Origin: Alectoria sarmentosa
Taxonomy: Eukaryota > Ascomycota > Lecanoromycetes > Lecanorales > Parmeliaceae
Direction of reading: 5' to 3'
Assembly: GCA_009733775.1 (NCBI GenBank)
Contig: WOGZ01000251.1
Coordinates: forward strand, 1-49,451
DNA length: 49,451 nt
Shown: in pieces, positions 1 through 12,356 of the stretch
Numbering within the stretch: position 1 is the stretch's first letter
How the letters are laid out: each line of letters starts with the position of its first letter
Notes under the pieces: model-generated
Database searches by the model: none
Told to the model about the DNA's origin: nothing
Seen by the model: the letters and a program-made list of their open reading frames with translations, nothing else
Position numbers and translations under genes: made by a program

Positions 1-1905
1 ATAATTATCTCGCGTATTTCGTTATATTCGTTATTAATTTTATTCGCTTCGAACATTTTATAATAAAAAAAATTATTAATAATATTAATTTCGAACTTAA
101 TATTATCGAAATTTAAATAATTTAATATAAAAATGATTTAATGTTATTATTTAAATCGTTTATTTATAATGTTGATAAATTTATATTTAATTATTTAAGT
201 GAAAATATTAATCTTGAGATTTTACGATCTCGAATAATAAATAATTTTAATATTATATTCGAATAATATATTAAAATATTTAATTTAATAACGATTTAAA
301 TCACGTTTTTTAATAAAATATATAAAAATTTTATAATTTATAAATATTTTAATCGAAATGTTAATATATTTTAATTTAAATTATTAATATTTTAAATATT
401 AAATAATAATGAATAATTTTTTATCGTAAATTTAATAATTATATTTAATCGAAATTAAATTTTTATTATAAAAAATTATTAAATATAATACGTTTTCATT
501 ATTATATTATATTTATATTCTTTTATAAATATAATCTAACAAACTTATTTTTAAAATCATTTTTCAAAATTTATCGAAATGTCGCAATGTGAAATTCTTT
601 ATAACGTTAATTTTCAATTAATTAAAAAATTTTTAACAAACGAATAATTATTTAAAGATGACTTCTTTTTTTATTAATCGAATTATTAATTTAACGATTT
701 TTGAAAAATCTTTTTTAAATTTATTATAAAAATTACAAAAATCGATAAAGCTTTATATTTTTTTTAAATTTTTAAATGTGATTCAATCGACGACGATTTA
801 AATTTTAATCGAATTCATTTATATTTTTAATAAACATTAATAAATCTAAAAAATTCATTTTTTAAACATGAAATTCACATTTAAAGATATTTATTTATAA
901 ATCGACTTCGAGTAACTTTTAAAAGATTAATCGAATATATTAAACGTGTTTTTCTTATTTATAAATAAAAATATCGTTCAAATATACTTAATAAAAAACA
1001 TTTAAATATTTAAAAAAATGTCGTTTATATACTGCTAATAAATAAATAAATTATTTGTTAATTTAAATGAAAATATTCGATATTTATATATTTAAAAAAA
1101 GATAATAAACGTGATAAAATTCTCGTTATTTAAATATATTTAACATTTATTAAAAATAATAATAATATCAAATCGTGTAAAATATTTACAATTTTATATA
1201 TTTATTTAAATATTATTTATTAATGAAATGAGATATCGATTTCTTTTAAAAATAATAACGTTTAATTTTCGAAAAATACAAAAAAACGCAAATTTTAATT
1301 GAATTTTACAATAAATAAAATCAATAAAACGAATAAAGTATTATTAAATACAATAAATTTTTGATTTAATATCGAATAAATTCGATTTTTAAATAATGTA
1401 TTTTTAATTGCTTTTTTAACGAATTTTAATTTATAAATATAAAAACGATATAAAAATATTATATTTCTTTATAATTTATTGAAAACATTTATATAATTAT
1501 AAAAAATTATAAAAAATTTATTAAACATTTTTTGAAAAATGAGAAGTTTTAGCATTATTAATTTAAACGTTTTTTAATATATAATATTTATAACATCTTT
1601 TATATTCGATTTCGAAATCGCATAAATATAATTTATTAATAAATATGCGATTATTTTAATATAAATGTGATATAATCTTAAAAGATTTATTAAAAATATT
1701 ATAAATTTTATTTATTATTAAAGAAAAAAATTTGTTTTCTTTATTTCGAATTAAGTAATAATATATCGATATATTAATGTTAATAATATTAATAATATTA
1801 AGCATTTTAATTAATATTTTCTTAAATATCTTAAATGTTAATATTAATCTTTTTTTATTTAAAATGTTTTTAAAATACTTTATATTAAAACTATTTTCAT
1901 TTGTG

Positions 1906-2064
1906 TTAAAAAATTAAAAATAATATTAAATGCTTATATTTCGATATGCACGAAATAATAATTATAAAGAAATTTATATGTTATAAAGTCGTTTATGTAA
2001 ACAATATCAAATCGCGTTAAATTTAATCGAGCCGCGTATTAAAAAGGTAAAATAAAATTATAAC
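1906..2064 (+). repeat. 159-bp direct repeat, copy A
   Basis: This segment aligns without gaps to 2689-2847, an offset of 783 bp. The differences I see between the copies are all transitions (A/G or C/T), as expected if both were mutated by a RIP-like process. It could be a terminal or sub-terminal repeat of a dead transposon. The roughly 620 bp between the copies has no recognisable coding content. Confidence 0.8.
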
Positions 2065-2688
2065 ATTATTTCTTTTTTTAAATCGTTATATTCTCATAAT
2101 TATTTTTTATCACATTTTTTTTGAGAATTTAAAGACGTAAAATTAAGCGATATACGCGCGTTTTCAAATTCTTCTTTATAATAAATTTTGTTACTATTTC
2201 TTTTTAACATTTTTGTTATATAATATCGCAATTTCATTTCACTTTATTAATATCTTATAGTCTCGTGACGTATTTTGTTGCTTTTTTCGCTTGTCGGCGT
2301 TCGCTTATGTGTTATGTATATTTTATATCATAATATCGATACTTTAATAATAATTTATGCTTTATGCGTATCTCGAAGACTCGTGATAAAAAGTAGAAAG
2401 TAGAAAATCGTAATAATGTTATTCGTTTCTTGACTATCATTGTAATAAGCTTACTTTTTTTCGTTCTTAATTGTTTTTATAGCAGGCTCACGTTTTGTAT
2501 AGCGTATTCGTAACAGTCATTATTATATATTTAAATCTTTATTCGTTAAAGATTTTCGTGATGTTGTTTTCGTGTTTTCGTTCGTTAAAAATTAATATCA
2601 TGATGCTCTTCGTAGAGTTGAAATTCGTAAATATAATTTATTACGATTCAGGGGCGATTAGATTTCAAATCGAATAGCTATTATTATA

Positions 2689-2847
2689 TTAAAAAATTAA
2701 AAATAATGTTGAATACTTGTATTTCGATATACACGAAATAATAATTATAAAGAAATTTATATACTATGAAGCCGTTTATATAAACAATGTTAAGTCGCGC
2801 TAAACTCAATCGAATCGCGTACTGAAAAGATAAAATGAAATCATAAC
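2689..2847 (+). repeat. 159-bp direct repeat, copy B
   Basis: This is the partner of 1906-2064, in the same orientation with no indels. It retains more C (for example CGCGCTAAACTC) than copy A, so the two copies decayed independently. Confidence 0.8.
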
Positions 2848-5270
2848 AATTCGATTTATTTTTAATAATAAATTTAAAAGATCGTATAATGATAATAAAC
2901 GAAATTGTTAATAAAAACGAAAGATTTTTAAATGCTTATATCTCGTTATTATTATATTTAAAATATTTAAAAATAAATAAAATTTTATTTTTAAACATAT
3001 TAAAAACGATTTTATATTTATTCATTTATAACTTTTCGAAAATTAAATTATGTTATTTTAATTAAATGATAAAAATAAAGTAAAATTCTTTTCTTAAAAT
3101 CGTGCACATTTAAAATAAATATTGAATAATAAATAATAGATCGTTTAATTGATTATTTATTATATTTTCGTAATAATTTAAATTTAAAAAGAAAATAAAG
3201 CTCGATTTATAAACGTTTATATTTTTTAATAACGATATTTTTATTAATGATAATATAAACTTCGATATATTCGCAATTCACAAAAAAATTCGTAAACGTT
3301 ATTTATCGATTTTATAATAATAACGTAATTGTTTTTTAAAAGAGTCGACGTGTTAAGAAATTATTTAAAATGTTCGTTAAACACACGTTTTTATCATCTT
3401 TTATCGTGATTTTAAAAAAAATTACTCTTTTTTCGAGTTGCTTAAAAAATTCTCTTGAAGATTTTATAAATCATTATTATTATTATTATTTACTTTTATA
3501 ACGCGTATTTAAATAATTTTTTTATTTAATTAAAAACAATTACGTTTAATATATTTAATTCAATTATTATTATAACATATAAGCTTTTTAATATTAATTT
3601 CATTTTTAACTTTAATAAATAAAATCGATATAATAAATTTTATAAATGTTATTATAATAATTATTAAAATAATTAATTAATTTATTAAGAATATTATTTT
3701 AAATATAAATGTTTTGATTTTTTTTTTAATATTTAACACGTTAAATGTTATTTAATTTTCGTAAATAATCTTTAAACGTAAATGTTATATTATATTATTT
3801 TTATCTTTATTAATAATTTAATTAAATCGAGTAAAGTCGCGATAAAAAAATTTAAAAATGTAAAACTTTATTACAATGAGTTATATTATTGCTTAATAGT
3901 ATTTTGTTAATTTAAATTTTCATAAATATCGATTAAATCGTTTATTATTTTTATTTAAAATTCGTATAAATTTAAATAACTTTTTAATCGACGTTTTATG
4001 ATTTATTTCGAATTATTTTCTTTTATAATATAAATAACGTAAATTGATTTAAATTTAACAATAAAATATTAATCGTAATTAATAATAAGTTTATAATTAA
4101 TATTAAGAAATTATTTATTTTATATAAAATCCTTCTTATTCGTAAAGATAAAAGAATTGAAAAATTTGAAAAATTCAATTTTCTTGAAATCAATTTTTTG
4201 AGATTTTTAATATAAAGATTTTTATCGATTATAATTATATCGAATTAATCTTCGAATATATTATTATTGTTTTGCAATTTCTTATATTAAAATGTAAATT
4301 ATTTCAATTTATTACGTTCGATATTAATGTTTTAATTATTTTTCAAATATTAATAAACGTCTTTTTTAAATATCTTTTAAACTATGTTAAATTAATGATA
4401 TTTTATACGATATCGATGTTAATAATTTTTTTTTTTTTTAAATATTTAATAATGTGATAATATCATAATTTTTTATTCAAATTAAAAAGTTATTTATTAA
4501 ATTAAAACGTTTTATATAACTTTATCAAATTATTTTATAAATAATTAAAAAAAGATATAAAATTTGAAGAATATTTCGATAGAAAAAATTCTTTTAAATA
4601 AAAATAAAGAATTATTAAAATATTTCGATAAAAGTAATATTAAAAAATATTGTGTTAAAGAAAAGTATAAACATTTTTTATTTAATGTGTTTAAAAATTT
4701 CTTATATAATAAAGAAATTAAATTTTATATTTAAATAATCATATAACAGTGTTATTTAATCGTTTATTTATTTATCGAAATTTCGTGAAAATAATATGTT
4801 ATTTAAATAGCGTTTTTTTAATTTGATTATTATATAAAAAATCTTTATTATATTATCGTCGATTTTTTACGAGAAAATATGATAGTGCGAAGCGAAAAGA
4901 ATTAATTTTAAAAGATTATAAAATCGTGATTTTTTGTTCGATAATAATGTCGCGATTTTTTTTTAATAATAATTTTTTAAACGATATAATCGATATTATT
5001 TTAATTTAAATTATATAATTATAATAAATAATTATTTCTTTCGATTTATTAATTATATAAATATGTTAATATCTTTTTTATACTCGTTATTGTTAACGAA
5101 ACGAATCGCTATTTCGATATAAGTTATTCGAATTTCAATTATTATAAATAATTTAATTTAAAAATACGATATTTTAATTATTTTTTCATTTAATATAGTT
5201 TTTATTAACACGATTTTTCAAGTTCGTTAATTAACATAAATAAAGTAAGTGAAACAACTTAATTATATTA

Positions 5271-5480
5271 TTAAAATCAATATAAAATTATATTTTATAA
5301 ATGTATTAAATAAAATAATAAAGTGAAAAGAAAATATGTATATAAAAAAGAAACATTTATATATATATAAATGTTTTTATAAAGACACGTTAAATTCAAT
5401 TAAATAGTGTTAAAGAAATGTAATGTTAAAAAAAAGTTAACTTTATTAAAAATGTAAAATACGCTCGTAATAGCGAGTAA
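5271..5480 (+). repeat. Inter-island repeat, left copy
   Basis: The segment, including GTATTAAATAAAATAAT and AAAAAAAAGTTAA, matches about 48131-48320 in the same orientation with small indels and many transitions. It lies near the inner edge of the left AT island. It shows that both islands derive from one repeat family. Confidence 0.75.
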
Positions 5481-6593
5481 TAATCGCTATAATAAAATTG
5501 TAAATTAATTAAATCGCATAAAAAGTTAAAAATTAATATTTATAACTTAAAACCTTTATATAAAGTGTGCTAAATTAATAACTATAATAATTTTATTTTC
5601 ATTTTCAAAAAAATGTTCTTTAAATATAAATAATTTTTTTAACGCTAAAAACGAGAATATGTTATTTGATGATGACTCTGACGTTGAGATAGTTCAATCA
5701 CTACATCGTTATTTATATGCTCTTATATATGTGTGTGATGTGTTCTTCGAGTATGCGAGCATAAAGGAGCAGATAAAACAATTGATCGGCTAAGCGAGGT
5801 CTTTTCTCCTCTATATATCACAAAGAAAGGGATTCTCATACGTGTAGGCTCCTTTTCGATACATGTACGATCGATCCCTTGGATGATGTCAATGTCAGCG
5901 GTTTGGCTCAAGAAAAATGAAGCTGCATCGAAGGAAATTACTTCTCGTCTTTTGACGGCTGAAGCAGTCGGATTCGTTTTTCTGCGGGTATTCCGACGCC
6001 CATCGGAAAAAGTACGTCACACCTCTACACATGTTTGGGGATTGGTATCCCTAGGGAATCTCCCTCTCGCAAAGTCAAGAGAAAAGGTGTGATACAGTAT
6101 AGCGATTGGAGTAATGCACAATGTTATTCTGCGGGGTGATGAGGGTCTTCACGTAACTACGTACATATGTAATAGGTATATCCCCAACCTCATTCTCGAA
6201 TACAATACTCCCATAATTCTGAACAGTAACCCGATTAGAGCGGTTTCGCACGTATGGGATCTCGTCACATAGTTCCGCTTTCGAAACCAGGCAAATGCTT
6301 GAAGTGTTATGAGATAGTGAGGCCTTCCCCCAACCTACCCCCCCCCCCCCCGAGCGCTCAACATTCAACACAACCCAGTCAACCGCATGCACTCGGAATA
6401 TCCCCATCTCAGCTCAGTCGCATCCCGAATCCACCATCCTCACATCAAACCTCCTCAATCTCAGCCTTTACTTCATTTCTTCACTCCCTGCAGAGTAAAC
6501 GACACCCATCTAATCAGTCAAAACAAATCCTTCCCCCCCCCCCTCTTCAGATCTCCAAACAAGACACCCTTCCTTCCCTTCCTTAACGCGTAC

Positions 6594-6657
6594 GAACAAC
6601 AAGAACAACAACAAGAACAACAACAAGAACAACAACAAGAACAACAACAACAACAAC
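6594..6657 (+). repeat. AAC/AAG microsatellite
   Basis: A tandem array of the 12-mer AACAACAACAAG runs into pure AAC triplets. It creates a spurious Gln-rich open frame on the plus strand. Confidence 0.9.
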
Positions 6658-7381
6658 CAACCTGAATCCCAGCGCAATCAACCGAGAAACTCCCACATAA
6701 AGAAGAAGAAAAATAAATAAAAAGTCCAACGCATCCCAGAATGAATCATCACTAACCTCTGTACTCTAGCTCCGTCAATGAATGATAAGCAACAAAACGT
6801 GAAAAAAATCCCACATCCCTCCCTCCCGCCCGTCACCACCGTCCAAATCAGCAAAAAGCACAAACAAACCTAACCGCGTCTTTGACTAATCCCAGCGAGC
6901 GACGCAGAACCCGATTGGCCGCACAAACTTATCAATCCCCATAGCACACTAAAATGTTCATACAGTGCAGCAATCTCAAACCCAAGCTGAATGAAGGGTT
7001 CCAGACAATCCAAGGTTCGGCGACTCCGTCTCCATTTTCCAACCCCAGCAGCCTTACAGTAGCCGGGAAGATCTGCCCATGCCTCGGCTTGCCCTACCTT
7101 CTTTCCCTCCGTCCCCCTTCCCATTGGATGTCAACGGATCGATTGGAACCGGCTCTCGGATAAATCCCTCCATCCCTGCCCACCCCCCAAGGATTCAAAG
7201 TTTTTCGGACGGTGGACCTGGTCCAGTTGGATTCCATGCAGTAAGCTTTCTCTGCATTAGCCTCGCGGGATGGATGTAACCTTGCATTTAAATCTTCTCC
7301 ACGCGGTAGTGCTTCGTCAGCGGACGTTTAGAGTGGGATAAGGCTGAAGGCCTGCTTGACGCTAAAATCTCAGCCATGGGC

Positions 7382-7382
<1 letters not shown>

Positions 7383-7412
<30 letters not shown>

Positions 7413-7419
7413 CATACAT
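7383..7419 (+). repeat. TACA tetranucleotide microsatellite
   Basis: About nine uninterrupted TACA units, between 6.6 and 8.3 kb where several other simple repeats cluster. Confidence 0.92.
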
Positions 7420-8240
7420 TCTGCTGTCTCAGTCCCAACTCGGTCGCTTATAAGAGTTCTCCTGGAGCTAGATAGCCCGAAATCTATGGTGCAGTGCAAC
7501 GATCTTTTACTTTTTGCCTTTTTCTGAATCATCATCATCATCATCATCTCAAGCCCCTGCCATTCATTCATTATTTCACCAATCCATTACTTCCCATTTC
7601 CCCGAATACCATCCTCAACCTCACTCAACCACTTCCCCATCTTGACCTCGGACCCCGACGTTTTCTGCGCCGTGGAAATCTGCTCGTGTCGCTCCGCTGT
7701 GTACCGCCATGCGCTCAATTGGGCTTTCGACTGAGTCCTCAGGACGGCAAGCGATGCAGCCGTCAGCCGAGGCGGAGGTCTCTCGATGTCTTTTCTGAAG
7801 AAGGGAAGATGTGAGTAGAGGCGCTCAAGATAAGTAGGAGGGAGGAAGGGAGGGAGAGAGGAAGGGAGACGGACGGCATAGCTAGACGGATACTACGGCG
7901 CGATAGCGAGCCAGAACGCCGGAACCTTTGCGTGCGTGGAAGAGTGTCTTATGAACCCAACTGTGGGCGCCTTCAGTTTCGCATGTCAGCTATGGTCTAA
8001 GGAGAAATAGATGAGAGAACGGTAGAGGGGGACTCGGCGAGCAGAGATTTGGATGTAATAAGACCGACGCTGACCTGACCCACAAGTATTTATTTCTGCC
8101 GTGCTTAATGAAAGCCAGATTCACTGTAGGAGGCAGGTGATCTGGGTAAATGTCCCTTGTCGCTGCTGCTCTTACTCTTCAAATGTTGCACATCGGATGA
8201 AAGAGCCATAAGACGCAGGTGGCATACAACGCATTTGTAG

Positions 8241-8267
8241 CCCTTCAGCGCCCTTCAGCGCCCTTCA
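8241..8267 (+). repeat. CCCTTCAGCG 10-mer tandem repeat
   Basis: Two full copies plus a partial copy of the 10-mer CCCTTCAGCG. Confidence 0.85.
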
Positions 8268-9403
8268 CCCCTCATCATCCACCTGACCATTCATGCGAAC
8301 GTCGCAGGCATCATGCTCATCTTACTCAGTCCTCGCTATTTTAGAAATTTGTAGAAATTCGCCCCGATTCCTACTTTTGGCATGTCTGGTGGAAAAATTG
8401 AAAAAAATTGCCTAATTTCTGCTTCGCATAAAGGTACGGAAAAAGGGTTACATGATGCCTAGTTCGCATGACAAGCAGGCTTGTGAGCGCTTAATATTCT
8501 CCCCCCCCCCTTGAGACTTTATGTTCAAGGATTGACGTTGTGTACCTGCGTTAGCAGCACAATTTAAAAAGGACCTCACGTCGGTCTTTCACTTTGAAAG
8601 CTGATTGGTTGGATAAGCGAAACATTGCCCTTTCAATCCCGCCATTAGATTCATTAGTCCAAAAACATCCAGACACACGACTGGCGGTAACTATACCCGA
8701 CACCCCCCAAACTTAGGAACCATAACCCGGTAGTCCTACCACGGGTGGATGCTACCTCACCGGCGCAGTCCTCACCAATACTTGGCTCGCCTTGCCCTTT
8801 TCTCCGAGGTTGAGCTGACGACAACTTATGCGATTGGAACGGCTCTCAGATAGAGGCCCATTCATCGAACAACCTAGGTCAAGGCTTTCTCGGGTCTCGC
8901 ACACGTGGAATTCTTGCATTAGCGGTTCCTCTAGGAGACGCGTCCTGCATCCGTCAGACTGTCGTCTGTCGAGTCCTGCATGTAAAAGGATCAGGTGTCC
9001 ATTGTAAGTGGGGTATTCCTTAAAGGAGTCCTGTCAACAGGCTAGAACAGTCCACGAGGCTAGAGGCGGACATTGCTCCCTCATTTGTACGAATATCAAG
9101 TCGCTTGTGGAGTTTTCGTAGCTGGAGACTTGAAGCGAAGGAAATTCCGAAAGATTACGAGTGATTGATCGAGATCTTTGACGAGATTGATCTCGATTGA
9201 TTTCTTTACATGCGGCGGCATTGGTGAAGAACTTGTATTAGAGGTCTCCAAACGTTGTAACTATAGGACTATGATGCGTCCCAGCTCTTAAGAGAGTCGT
9301 CCAGCGTGCGATTTAACAAAGGGAAACATTAGAGCATCTCCAACCGACGAAATAGGAGTTTCATGATCTAGCGGCTTGGCGCTGTCACAGTTGAGTTGAG
9401 AAA

Positions 9404-12356
9404 TCATTCCGCAGCATCCCCATCCCTTCTCCTCTTCCTAGCACCCTGTCGTCTCAATGTAGTACTCATATCTGCTTCGTGTACAGTCCGTATATGCTTA
9501 ACCAAATTATCCGAACGGCTTATGACAGCGTTGCATCCCGGCACATTACACAAAAGCCCCACAATACTCCCATGATTGCGAGTAGTACGCATGTGGCGTC
9601 TCAAGTTCGATGAACGGTCCCGCTGCGAGCCAGTAAAGGTTGCCGGGCAGAGAGGGCAGTTTGTGACGTCGGTGATTGGAGAAGGAGACTGGGCCGAGAA
9701 GGACGTCGCGGGTGATGTAGTTGAGCTGGGCTGAGTTGCGGGTGAGCATTTATTGGTGAGGCTTGGAGATGTAAGTGTGCATGGTGGGGAGCCGATGGGC
9801 GTCTGACTTTCGGTGGAAGATGGTGTTAGGATACTTTCGGAGAATCTTTGCTGGGTATCCGGCATTGGATCAACATTCGTGTTGCGTTGATGGCGAGGTA
9901 CGATCCGTTTGGGTCTCCGACGAGTGTCCATCTCCACAATTGAAGCTAAGACGGTGTCCAAATGCGTGGCATAACATCGATCGCGCCAACTTAGGCCTGC
10001 TTCATGCATAGCGCGGTCACAAATAGAGGCAACGGCGTCAAGGTATCTCTTATAAATTTGTGGAGACAGACAGGATGACTGTCATTTGTCAGCAGATCTA
10101 TAAATGACGCGATCTCATGAATGCTGACCTTGCCATTTGAAATCAGCGAGACTTCAACCTCACGAACACTTCGAAGCGATCCGTCTCGCAACGCGGTTGC
10201 CGTGTAATCAATTCCACCACGAAGTGCTTCGATACCGTCACATTTATCGAGTGGATAGATAATCGTACTCAACATCTCTTCAATATTGGTAACATGGTTC
10301 TGAGCGTACCAAGCCAAATGAGTGGGATAATTTTGAGTTCTTTCCTTGACAATGGTGTACTCAATTCCTACCACCAAAATTTAGTCCAGATAATGATGAG
10401 TGACTGTTAATGAGTTAATTTACCATCAAGGAACCTTAAGCACTCTTGGAGCGCCGCCCCGTTCTTGAGCGAGTTCAAAATTGTCACCGAAGCTGGCGTC
10501 GATGGCAATTGTGGTGGTTGCGATCCTTTAGTCTTGATTGATGAGGAAGCGTCAAAGCCGACGGCAGGCTTTCGTAATGGCACAAGCGTTCCACTGGTCT
10601 CATCGAGAAAATAATTACCACAGGACAGTTTTGCTGATGAATCCTGAGGCCACCACAGCAGGTTCACGAGACGGATGAACAGTCGTGTGTCGCTCTCGTT
10701 CGGCATCAGATGTTGCCATTTGAGGATGTCTTGAAAGAATTCGTTCCAGCAATACAACTTATCGTCTCGGTGTATGATATACGCAGAAGCGCAAGTGATG
10801 TGCGCTAGGGCGAAGACAGCGTCAAAGGTCTCTGGAAGGACACCCCGGAAGACGTGTTGTAAAGTTTTGGCACCTGTTCCAAACAGGGTTCTTGGAGACA
10901 AGGCCGAAGCACGCAGTGCAAGGTCTAGGGTTGATTCGCATCTCCAGATCCATTCCTCATTCAAGACACGGACCATCTCGCGAAGCTCCTTGACCTGCGA
11001 TTCCGTCGAGGATACTTCACAGTCATAGAGGCGGCCATCATTTTCAGACGAAAGGAGAGATCCGTTGAAGGCCGAAGTGACATTGATCTGACGCCAGTGT
11101 TCATCAACGACTTCAGGCGATGGTACTATACCGGAGTCACTGTATGTCGGACTGACCGACCCGTATTCCGCATGGCACGATCGATCAATTCCATTACTCT
11201 GGCAGATGAAAGAGCCCTGCACGGTTGACATTGGAGACACGAGCATGTCCTCTCTTGGCTCTGCATTATGCTGGGCAATTTCGAACAGAGCACCGACGCC
11301 TGTTAAGGGATTGGGGGTGTCTCCGGCTGCAGCATTCGACTGAGGAGCCATAACAATATTACCGATACCCAGCTCACGAGGCTCGACGGCTGAGTGTGCC
11401 TCCTGGCTATAGCGTGGTAGCTCGTCAAGGCCCCACGAAGTATAGAGCGTGGTTCCCTCCATCTCGTATACTGTTTTCGACTTTTCCTCGGGATTGGACC
11501 GAAGACCATGGGATTTCCTCTTGGAGTCTGCAAGTTCTATGAGAGGTGAAGTGTCGTGGGATGTATCGTCCATCTCGAATCGCTTTCGATTAGCCAGCCA
11601 TGTATCGAAAGACTCTGTTTCAAGTGCCGATGATGATCCAGAACTCTTTTGTCGGGAGCTTTTGAGGCCCAGGTGCTTGAAAAATGTTACGGCGCGCCTC
11701 AGCTTGGACTCTTTCCGTTGGAGCTTGTATTGCGTAGTATCTGCGCAAGTATTCTCAGAGGCCATAAAGCTCTCGGGGCGACAACAGTATGGGCACCAAT
11801 ACCAGGTATTCGAAAGCCAGGGACACTTAGAGACGTGTTGTAAAGTCGAGGCCAAGTTGTCAAACCTTTCACGACACCAGAGCAATGGGCACATTAGGGA
11901 TTCCTTTGTAGTGACGTTTGACGGGTAACCACAATCACTGCCTCGTATGTATGCCACCCAGTGCTGAAAAGCCATCTGATATTCGCCTTGGGAGGGAGCG
12001 TGGCTGGAGGCTCTTGCTTCGATTTGATAGAGGTAATGGTGTAGTCTGTTTGTTGCGGCGTCAGCGAACATTGTTAGACTTCGAGGGTATTCCACTCACG
12101 CGCAAGGTCCTCTCTGAGTAGGAGCCTGTGTCGCATTTGCATACATGGTGAATTTTGGTGGCAGAATGGATTCAATGGTTGCCCGTTGAGTCTGATGATG
12201 GACTACTTTGTAACGTAGAAAAAGAGACTGTCTCTCAGATAGCGACGAGCCTGCGTGCTGGAGACTGAGTAGTGATTTCAAAGCCATGAATAGAGCGTGC
12301 CCACAATTGGACTGTAGTCGGTATGCGACTTGCGCTGCTGTAGGACTTTGAGACAT
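9404..12356 (-). CDS. C2H2 zinc-finger protein, four exons
   Basis: Exons on the minus strand are 12356-12100, 12045-10424, 10367-10129 and 10078-9404. The introns (54, 56 and 50 nt) have GTGAGT, GTAAAT and GTCAGC donors, and the first and third contain CTAAC and CTGAC branch sites. The joined frame is 930 aa. Two C-terminal C2H2 fingers use C847/C850/H868/H875 and C883/C888/H901/H906. A basic RKRRRD stretch (about 920-926) looks like a nuclear signal. A Cys/His cluster in the first third (CPLLWCRERF, then CPYCC) may bind another metal. The middle is Ser-rich and probably disordered. Large fungal proteins of this layout are usually presumed nuclear regulators. Target genes are unknown and there is no obvious partner nearby. 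The third intron is essential, because without it the fingers are out of frame. Confidence 0.8.

Larger units (their letters stand above)
1..5640. repeat. AT-rich relic island, RIP-like
   Basis: The stretch is overwhelmingly A and T and has no supported gene. The only open frames are short and low-complexity (2495-2677 and 4272-4457). Most residual C and G occur as CpG (for example the first 60 bases), while CpA, CpC and CpT are scarce. That pattern is what heavy repeat-induced C-to-T mutation would leave if CpG were spared. Internal repeats at 1906/2689, and a repeat shared with the second island (5271 and 48131), show this was repetitive DNA. Part of 2240-2680 keeps more G and C and may be less mutated. 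The element of origin cannot be identified. Confidence 0.85.
5641..9403. other. Gene-free stretch with microsatellites
   Basis: Composition returns to normal here, but no open frame looks like a gene. Frames such as 6254-6586, 6387-6665 (ending in Gln/Glu repeats) and 7494-7814 (starting near a poly-His run) are products of simple repeats. The stretch contains a 14-base C run at 6338-6351, a 12-mer AACAACAACAAG array at 6594-6657, TACA at 7383-7419, ATC at 7528-7548 and a 10-mer repeat at 8241-8267. Nothing else is recognised, and no tRNA-like cloverleaf was noticed. Confidence 0.6.

Noticed and set aside
2495..4457. 60-codon frames in the AT island
   Set aside because: Phe/Ile/Leu/Tyr-rich products of AT-rich sequence, no motif or coding signal.
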